From the NCBI GenBank assembly GCA_020629035.1, contig JAHDEC010000030.1, positions 1 to 39,879 of the forward strand: a stretch of 39,879 nt of DNA. Reading direction: 5' to 3'. The notes under the pieces were generated by a model, which saw only the letters and a list, made by a program, of their open reading frames with translations, was not told the origin of the DNA and did no database searches. This stretch comes from Saprospiraceae bacterium. GTDB taxonomy: Bacteria; Bacteroidota; Bacteroidia; Chitinophagales; Saprospiraceae. This document shows, piece by piece, positions 34,662 to 39,879 of the stretch (the stretch's first letter is position 1; every line of letters starts with the position of its first letter). Both the position numbers and the translations under genes were made by a program.

Positions 34662-36536
34662 CTATTTTTCCCTCGAGGCAGGCAAACTGCTTGCTGGAAG
34701 AGAATTCGGCTCGCATTCTTCAATAATTACTTCAAAATCTGTGTCAGCAGGTACTTCGAAACCTGCTTTTAATTCTACTGAAAGCTCAGCTTTGTAAAGT
34801 ACATCTTCAGTAGACCCTAGGGCTCCTTCCGAATGTAAATGACTAGACGCCGAATACGTGCCTGTTCCTTCACTCCCATCAAGCTCTACTAGTGGAGTAC
34901 AAGTATCTGTATTGCCCCAATCTAATTGCAGTAAGTTTAAACCATAGGTTATATCTGATGACAAAATACAGCCTGAACCTAAAAATGGATAATTACCCCA
35001 ATTTCCTTCATAGCCTGTATAACTATCTCCATTGTCGTCATACGTGTCATAGTAAGCATGTAAAATTGGATTAGCCGGATCGGTTAAATCATATACTTTA
35101 GTACCGTCTTCATAATAAGAAATGTATAAATAGTCTCCTAAAACATACGGGTTGTGTGGAGTCGAATTACCATTTGGCTCGAGATTATCCTGGAATGTTC
35201 CTTCAATGAATAGGTCTACTGTGCTTGTATTAATATTGGCTAAGTCAATGACTCCCATAGGTTGACCTGTAGGCACTTCTTCAGCGTAATATGCATAAGC
35301 ACCATCTTCGCTGATCCAAGAACTATGATTGTAAGCTCCTGTTTCTACATAGCCTAATAAATCTATATTATTTAAATCCGTAAAATCATAAACAAAGTAT
35401 CCATCGTACCCATGTGAGCAATAAGCAGTATCATTTTTAACATAAATATCATGGATATGAAATCCTCCACTTACGCCCGCTATAGCGTTTAAATCATATT
35501 CTCCTATTAAGGTCGGATCTTCTGGCGTGACAGATAAATCTAAAACCACCACCTCATCAGTCTGATTACTTCCGTGAACAGCGTATAATCTTTCGCCTTC
35601 CTCATCAATATATATGTTATGCATGTCTGTCCAGAAACTCGTGGTCGTTAATTCATGTGTTACATCGCCATCTGGAAGCGCAGATAAGTCAAAAATATGC
35701 AGGCCTTCATTACATCCATCGCACACAGCATACATATAATCTTCATAAGTTTTAAAGTCTCTCCAAGTTACCGTATTACCTCCATCAAAACCATACACTC
35801 TTTCAGGTGCTGTACAATCAGTTACATCAATAACCAATATCGAATCAGCATTCCCTAATAAAGCATATTCTTCCCCAGTTGATGTTGTATATCCCCAGAC
35901 ATCATTGTATTGCAGCGGACTAGAACCGCCAGTGGTCGGATAACCATCAGGATCCCAATGCCCAACTCTTGCCATAAGTAATGAATCAGGCTCTACAGGT
36001 GGTGGAGGTGGTCCTCCTCCCACGACATTAACAAATTCATACGTACAAGCACTTGCTCCACAACCATCAATAAAGAAAAAATAGGTTTCCCCAACTGTTA
36101 GATTCGGTAGTTGTATAAAATTTACTGGATCATTCACGCAGCGTGGCTCGCAAACTATAGACATTCCAAAAGTACAATCAGAATAAAGGCCATATTGTAT
36201 ACCGGTTTTCTCTATTCCAGATCCGGGAGGATGTTCGATGGTATCACAGTTTGACAAAACCAAATCAAAGCTTATATCATTGGAGCCTGCTACAAAAGCA
36301 AACCAGGATGTATTCTGAAATTCACCCCCATTTGGGCAAAGAGGGGAAGGCCCTTCTGACGAAAATCCAGAACCCATAACTTCTACAAAACCTTCTAAAT
36401 GATTAAACTCTCCGAGGATACAGGCGGTTGCTTCATCACAGGTCATATAATCGACTGGGGTATCACAATCCTGACTAAACAACATTGAACAAAAAAACAT
36501 CAGGTATGCAGGAATTAGGAATGCACTTTTCATCAT
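34662..36536 (-). CDS. Secreted LVIVD-repeat beta-propeller protein with C-terminal coathanger-like domain
   Basis: A 624-residue protein with a signal peptide (1-22, ending SMLFSQ). An N-terminal Cys-rich beta domain (about 23-170, ending GACTYEFVNV) follows, then a GGGPPPPP hinge. A beta-propeller of LVIVD-type repeats (about 185-555) includes ILVIDVTDCTAPERV, EVVVLDLSVTPEDPTLIGEYDL, YFVYDFTDLNNIDLLGYVETG and TKVYDLTDPANPIL. Residues about 560-612 (YKAELSVELKAGFEVPADTD, FEVIIEEC) match the Bacteroidota coathanger-stack type C-terminus. This architecture is of the choice-of-anchor-B family; metal binding by His/Asp residues in the repeats (TDMHNIYI, GFHIHDIYV) is possible. The last residues are a Ser/Ala/Leu-rich tail with SLPAS twice. 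No T9SS type A sorting signal was recognised. Confidence 0.82.
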   Translation of the reverse strand: MMKSAFLIPAYLMFFCSMLFSQDCDTPVDYMTCDEATACILGEFNHLEGFVEVMGSGFSSEGPSPLCPNGGEFQNTSWFAFVAGSNDISFDLVLSNCDTIEHPPGSGIEKTGIQYGLYSDCTFGMSIVCEPRCVNDPVNFIQLPNLTVGETYFFFIDGCGASACTYEFVNVVGGGPPPPPVEPDSLLMARVGHWDPDGYPTTGGSSPLQYNDVWGYTTSTGEEYALLGNADSILVIDVTDCTAPERVYGFDGGNTVTWRDFKTYEDYMYAVCDGCNEGLHIFDLSALPDGDVTHELTTTSFWTDMHNIYIDEEGERLYAVHGSNQTDEVVVLDLSVTPEDPTLIGEYDLNAIAGVSGGFHIHDIYVKNDTAYCSHGYDGYFVYDFTDLNNIDLLGYVETGAYNHSSWISEDGAYAYYAEEVPTGQPMGVIDLANINTSTVDLFIEGTFQDNLEPNGNSTPHNPYVLGDYLYISYYEDGTKVYDLTDPANPILHAYYDTYDDNGDSYTGYEGNWGNYPFLGSGCILSSDITYGLNLLQLDWGNTDTCTPLVELDGSEGTGTYSASSHLHSEGALGSTEDVLYKAELSVELKAGFEVPADTDFEVIIEECEPNSLPASSLPASREK

Positions 36537-36635
36537 GTCTGAATTTCTAACAATTAAATTAACTAAAGCTCAACTTAAATTCTAATCCTCAGAGGGCAAA
36601 CTATCGATTTTGCCTATTTATTGACATATTAAAAT

Positions 36636-36671
36636 AAAAAAGGTCCAGTAAATGAATACTGAACCTTTTTA
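36636..36671 (-). terminator. Rho-independent terminator downstream of the POT genes
   Basis: A 14-base arm (36637-36650) pairs with 36657-36670 around a 6-base loop. The single C-A clash on the plus strand becomes a G-U pair on the minus-strand RNA, so it is a minus-strand terminator with a T run on its far side. It closes the transporter operon. Confidence 0.85.
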
Positions 36672-36687
36672 TATCTAGTAATTATTT

Positions 36688-38430
36688 TTAATGCACACCG
36701 TGCATAAGTTTCTTCAAGAGTGGATTTAATAACATAATTAAAACTCCTGCAGCAATAGGCACTAAAGTAAAAATTCCAAAGAAGGTACTCAATGAATATT
36801 GCTCGGTAATCTGATCTATCATACCACCCAGTGTGTGGGCTAATTTATTTCCAATAGCTATGGCAAGATACCAAATACCAAACATGAAGGCAATCATCCT
36901 TCCTGGCACTAACTTACTTAAATATGACAGGCCAACAGGAGATAAACAAAGTTCACCTAAGGTATGGAATAAATATGCCCAAACAAGCCACATCATACTA
37001 ACTGATGCTGTCTTAGCACCTTGAGCTATACCTAATGCTCCAAAGACTAAAAATCCAAAACCAATTCCAAGTAAAATCAATCCAAAACCGTATTTAAAGG
37101 CTGCACTTGGATTGTACTTGCTTTCCCACCATCTCGAAAATAATGGAGCAAACATGATGATAAATAATGAATTTAATATAGCAAACCAAGTCGCCGGCAC
37201 TTCTGTACCAACCGTATTTAATTCGTTCCAAATCTTAAACCCTACAATTCCCCAAACAATTAAAAAACTGAATGCTAAAATTATATTAGAAAGAGAAATA
37301 CGACTAAATGTTTGGGCAAAGAGCCTAACTAGTACCCAGGTAATAATAAGTAATGGAACGATAGTCACTAACAAATCAATTCCCTTAAATAAACTAGCTG
37401 TTCCACCTGTTAATTCTCGTTGAGTATAGTCAGCAGCAAAAATGGGTAAAGTACCAGCCGCTTGCTCAAACGAGGCCCAAAAGAAAACAGTAAAGAAGGC
37501 AAATATCGCAACGGCAATAAGCCTATCCCTAACTAAAGGTGTATATCTGGTTAATCGGCTTACTAGTACAGCAAAAAACATGAGCAAGGCCGTTAAGATA
37601 ACCCAATTAGCCATCGAGCCTTTGGCGCCTCCTGGAATTAATTCGTATCCTCCAATCGTAGAAAGAGGGTCATTGAAAATCCAAAAAATAGAAAGTATAG
37701 CAAAAATAGCAATGAGGATTTTATCTATCATGGTGAATGGATTCAATCGATCTCCTTCCGGTACCACAATATCTTTGACATCTTTGGCTGATGGTTTATC
37801 GCCTATGTCACCAAATAAATCTTTGGCAAACCAAAATTGAAGCATTCCTAAAAACATAAAAATACCAGCCAATCCAAATCCCCAACTCCAACTAATTTTC
37901 TCTCCTAAGTATCCACAGAGCATAATACCTAGAAATGCCCCAGCATTTACTCCCATATAAAAAATGGTATAGGCACCATCCTTTTTTTCAGGATGATTCT
38001 CGTATAACTTTGATATAATAGAAGTCATATTAGGCTTAAAAAAGCCATTACCAATGATTAGAAATGCAATACCTATATATAAAAACGTAGGAGTTTCAAC
38101 AGCCATAGAAGCGTGACCTAAGGTCATTAATAAGGCACCAATTCCCACTGCATTTCGATATCCTATTTTGTTATCTGCTAACCAACCACCTGCTATTGGA
38201 GTAAGGTAGACCAATAAGGCATATGTACCTAATAAAGATAATGCTGCTTCTCTTTCCCATCCCCATCCAGGATTGTCACCAGTAAGTTCTCCAATCAGGA
38301 AAATAACCAATAAGGCTCTCATTCCATAATAAGAAAATCGCTCCCACATCTCGGTGAAAAACAATACGAATAACTGGGATGGATGTCCGAGTACGTTTCC
38401 GTAAAAAATGTCTTTTTTATTATCACTCAT
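36688..38430 (-). CDS. POT-family proton-coupled oligopeptide transporter
   Basis: A 580-residue inner-membrane MFS carrier of the POT/PTR2 family, importing di- and tripeptides with protons. The E-x-x-E-R motif in FFTEMWERFSYYGMRAL has E27, E30 and R31 placed as in characterised POT transporters. The gene has many hydrophobic helices, and the helix-10/11 conserved block HTLGELCLSPVGLSYLSKL is present. It is longer than its neighbour (448 residues), with an extra stretch in the middle (about 200-330) that contains additional hydrophobic segments, as in 14-helix POTs. A terminator follows the gene. Substrate specificity is inferred from the family. Confidence 0.92.
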   Translation of the reverse strand: MSDNKKDIFYGNVLGHPSQLFVLFFTEMWERFSYYGMRALLVIFLIGELTGDNPGWGWEREAALSLLGTYALLVYLTPIAGGWLADNKIGYRNAVGIGALLMTLGHASMAVETPTFLYIGIAFLIIGNGFFKPNMTSIISKLYENHPEKKDGAYTIFYMGVNAGAFLGIMLCGYLGEKISWSWGFGLAGIFMFLGMLQFWFAKDLFGDIGDKPSAKDVKDIVVPEGDRLNPFTMIDKILIAIFAILSIFWIFNDPLSTIGGYELIPGGAKGSMANWVILTALLMFFAVLVSRLTRYTPLVRDRLIAVAIFAFFTVFFWASFEQAAGTLPIFAADYTQRELTGGTASLFKGIDLLVTIVPLLIITWVLVRLFAQTFSRISLSNIILAFSFLIVWGIVGFKIWNELNTVGTEVPATWFAILNSLFIIMFAPLFSRWWESKYNPSAAFKYGFGLILLGIGFGFLVFGALGIAQGAKTASVSMMWLVWAYLFHTLGELCLSPVGLSYLSKLVPGRMIAFMFGIWYLAIAIGNKLAHTLGGMIDQITEQYSLSTFFGIFTLVPIAAGVLIMLLNPLLKKLMHGVH

Positions 38431-38470
38431 AGTTTATATAATATTGTTTTGACTAAATTTTTTGCTAATC

Positions 38471-39817
38471 TTAATTCTCTTCATCTTCTACACCGTGGGT
38501 AAGCACTTCCAACTTCTTTCTAAAAAGTAAAACTAGTAGTCCGAAAACTACACAGAAAATAGCAATACCAGTAAATATTTTAAACTCACCTAAATTTTGA
38601 GCTGATTCTCCTAGTAAACCTGCTAATTTGTTTCCAAAGCCAGTCATAGCAAAATATACACCCATCATAATAGAGCCATATTTTAATGGAGCCAATTTGG
38701 TTATAAATGATAAAGCCACTGGACTAATACACAATTCACCAATTGTATGAAATAAGTAAGCTAATACTAACCAAACCATTGCAGAAGAACCTGCACTTTC
38801 ATATTCTGCAGAAGCAGCTGACATAAAAAAGAAACCCGTTCCCATAATTATTAGACCAATAATCATCTTAAATAAGGAAGTAGATATTTTCCCCTTCAAC
38901 TTTCTATTAGCCCAGTAAGCAGCGATTCCTGTTCCAAGGAAAATAATAAACATAGCATTAAGACTTTGGAACCAAGATGCTGGTATTTCAAAACCCATTA
39001 GCATTCGATTGGTATTCTCACTTGCATAAATATTCATCAATCCTCCAGCTTGCTCGAAGGCTCCCCAGAACACAATTACCAATACAAAACTTAATAGCAG
39101 GACAATAATTCTATCCTTTTCGATTTTTGTTAGTGGTCTTTTCATCGCTTCAGACTCTTCTGGGTTTACCGAAGTACCAAAGTAATTTCCAACATGTTCA
39201 AGATGTTTTTGCCCCCAGAGATATACTAACATACCTAATAACATTCCTATTCCAGCGAGTCCAAATCCATAATGCCATCCGTGCACTTCTCCTACATATC
39301 CAACGATAATACTAGAAAGAAAAGCGCCTATGTTAATGCCAATATAGAAAATGGTAAAACCCTTATCTCTTCTAATATCACCCTTTTTATAGAGCCCTCC
39401 GACCATTGTAGAAATGTTTGGCTTTAGTAGCCCAACACCTGCAATGATTAATCCAAGGCCAGAATAAAAAGCCCACATTTGTTCAATGGCCAAAATACCA
39501 TGACCAAAACAAAGCAAAATTCCTCCATAAAGCACTGCTTTCTTCTGTCCAATCATTCGATCAGCAATAATTCCACCCGGAATAGAAGCAACATAAACTA
39601 ACATAGTATACCAACCATAGAGTGCTAAGGCCTCTCCATTTGACCAACCAAGACCCGGATTTGCGTCCATTGTCTCACTAGTGATGTACAAGACCAAAAT
39701 AGCGCGCATTCCATAATAACTAAAACGTTCCCACATTTCTGTGAAAAACAATACAAACAATCCAATAGGATGTCCCAAAATTTGCTTTTCAGCAATTCTT
39801 GAAGCTTGATTCGACAT
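38471..39817 (-). CDS. POT-family proton-coupled oligopeptide transporter
   Basis: A 448-residue paralogue of the next gene on the transcript. It has the same E27-x-x-E30-R31 motif in FVLFFTEMWERFSYYGMRA and the conserved late block HTIGELCISPVALSFITKL, with about 12 predicted helices, the usual 400-500 residue length for bacterial POTs. It is upstream of the 580-residue copy with a 40-bp gap, so the two are probably one operon. Having both lengths side by side suggests the two copies handle different peptides, which is inference. No TAnnTTTG box is seen before it on the minus strand. Confidence 0.92.
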   Translation of the reverse strand: MSNQASRIAEKQILGHPIGLFVLFFTEMWERFSYYGMRAILVLYITSETMDANPGLGWSNGEALALYGWYTMLVYVASIPGGIIADRMIGQKKAVLYGGILLCFGHGILAIEQMWAFYSGLGLIIAGVGLLKPNISTMVGGLYKKGDIRRDKGFTIFYIGINIGAFLSSIIVGYVGEVHGWHYGFGLAGIGMLLGMLVYLWGQKHLEHVGNYFGTSVNPEESEAMKRPLTKIEKDRIIVLLLSFVLVIVFWGAFEQAGGLMNIYASENTNRMLMGFEIPASWFQSLNAMFIIFLGTGIAAYWANRKLKGKISTSLFKMIIGLIIMGTGFFFMSAASAEYESAGSSAMVWLVLAYLFHTIGELCISPVALSFITKLAPLKYGSIMMGVYFAMTGFGNKLAGLLGESAQNLGEFKIFTGIAIFCVVFGLLVLLFRKKLEVLTHGVEDEEN

Positions 39818-39853
39818 ATAAGATGATTTAATAAAAAGAGATAGTAGATTTCG

Positions 39854-39861
39854 TAATTTTG
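39854..39861 (+). promoter_or_regulatory. -7 box pointing out of the right edge
   Basis: TAATTTTG followed by CCC is a typical Bacteroidota promoter sequence on the plus strand. It would serve a plus-strand gene that starts beyond the window, divergent from the POT operon. Confidence 0.5.
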
Positions 39862-39879
39862 CCCTTTAGCATACGCAAA

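Noticed and set aside
34664-34700. SLPAS-SLPAS tail of the LVIVD protein as a sortase-like signal
   Set aside because: No hydrophobic helix or charged tail follows as needed for sortase substrates, and the phylum is Gram-negative.

Overview
The window is a chromosomal segment of a Bacteroidota bacterium. The evidence is the AT-rich sequence, several -7 boxes of the form TAnnTTTG, almost no Shine-Dalgarno sequences, many Bacteroidota-type envelope proteins (a TonB-dependent receptor with a carboxypeptidase-regulatory-like N-terminus, SdrD-B-type lipoproteins, outer-membrane barrels, an LVIVD propeller protein with a C-terminal coathanger-like domain) and a crtI-crtB carotenoid pair. The HhH tail on ribosomal protein S1 and the envelope protein repertoire point towards a Saprospiria-like lineage, but that placement is only an inference. 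No CRISPR array, tRNA, rRNA, insertion sequence or prophage was recognised.

Layout. 1-4.9 kb (minus): rpsA with a C-terminal HhH extension and its own terminator, then the translationally coupled crtI-crtB pair. 5.0-10.0 kb (plus): acyl-CoA ligase, TIM-barrel isomerase and TonB-dependent receptor in one tight operon. 10.2-13.5 kb: a TfoX-N protein, a small lipoprotein, and a NatA/NatB-like ABC exporter. 13.7-17.5 kb (plus): a secreted coiled-coil protein, a 357-bp intergenic region with DnaA-box-like repeats, dnaB, a large-subunit rRNA pseudouridine synthase and a small outer-membrane protein. 17.6-25.1 kb: a lipoprotein, a glutamate-cysteine ligase-like enzyme fused to two CBS domains, an aconitase fused to a membrane anchor and a periplasmic OmpA domain, and a barrel protein. 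25.1-36.5 kb (minus): an LVIVD propeller protein, two paralogous ~980-residue lipoproteins, an ECF-type sigma factor, a putative envelope-spanning anti-sigma/barrel protein and an M20 peptidase. 36.7-39.8 kb (minus): two POT-family peptide transporters.

Most noteworthy. (1) The TCA-cycle enzyme aconitase carries, in one uninterrupted frame, three 18-residue amphipathic repeats, a transmembrane helix and an OmpA peptidoglycan-binding domain with the conserved Asp/Arg pair at the right spacing. This implies an aconitase tethered to the cell wall through the inner membrane. (2) A sigma factor overlaps the gene of a protein that appears to reach from cytoplasm to outer membrane in one chain. Both lie directly downstream of two large surface lipoproteins, so this could be a self-contained envelope-sensing locus. 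(3) Ribosomal protein S1 has a charged linker and a helix-hairpin-helix tail. (4) Three regularly spaced DnaA-box-like repeats precede dnaB.
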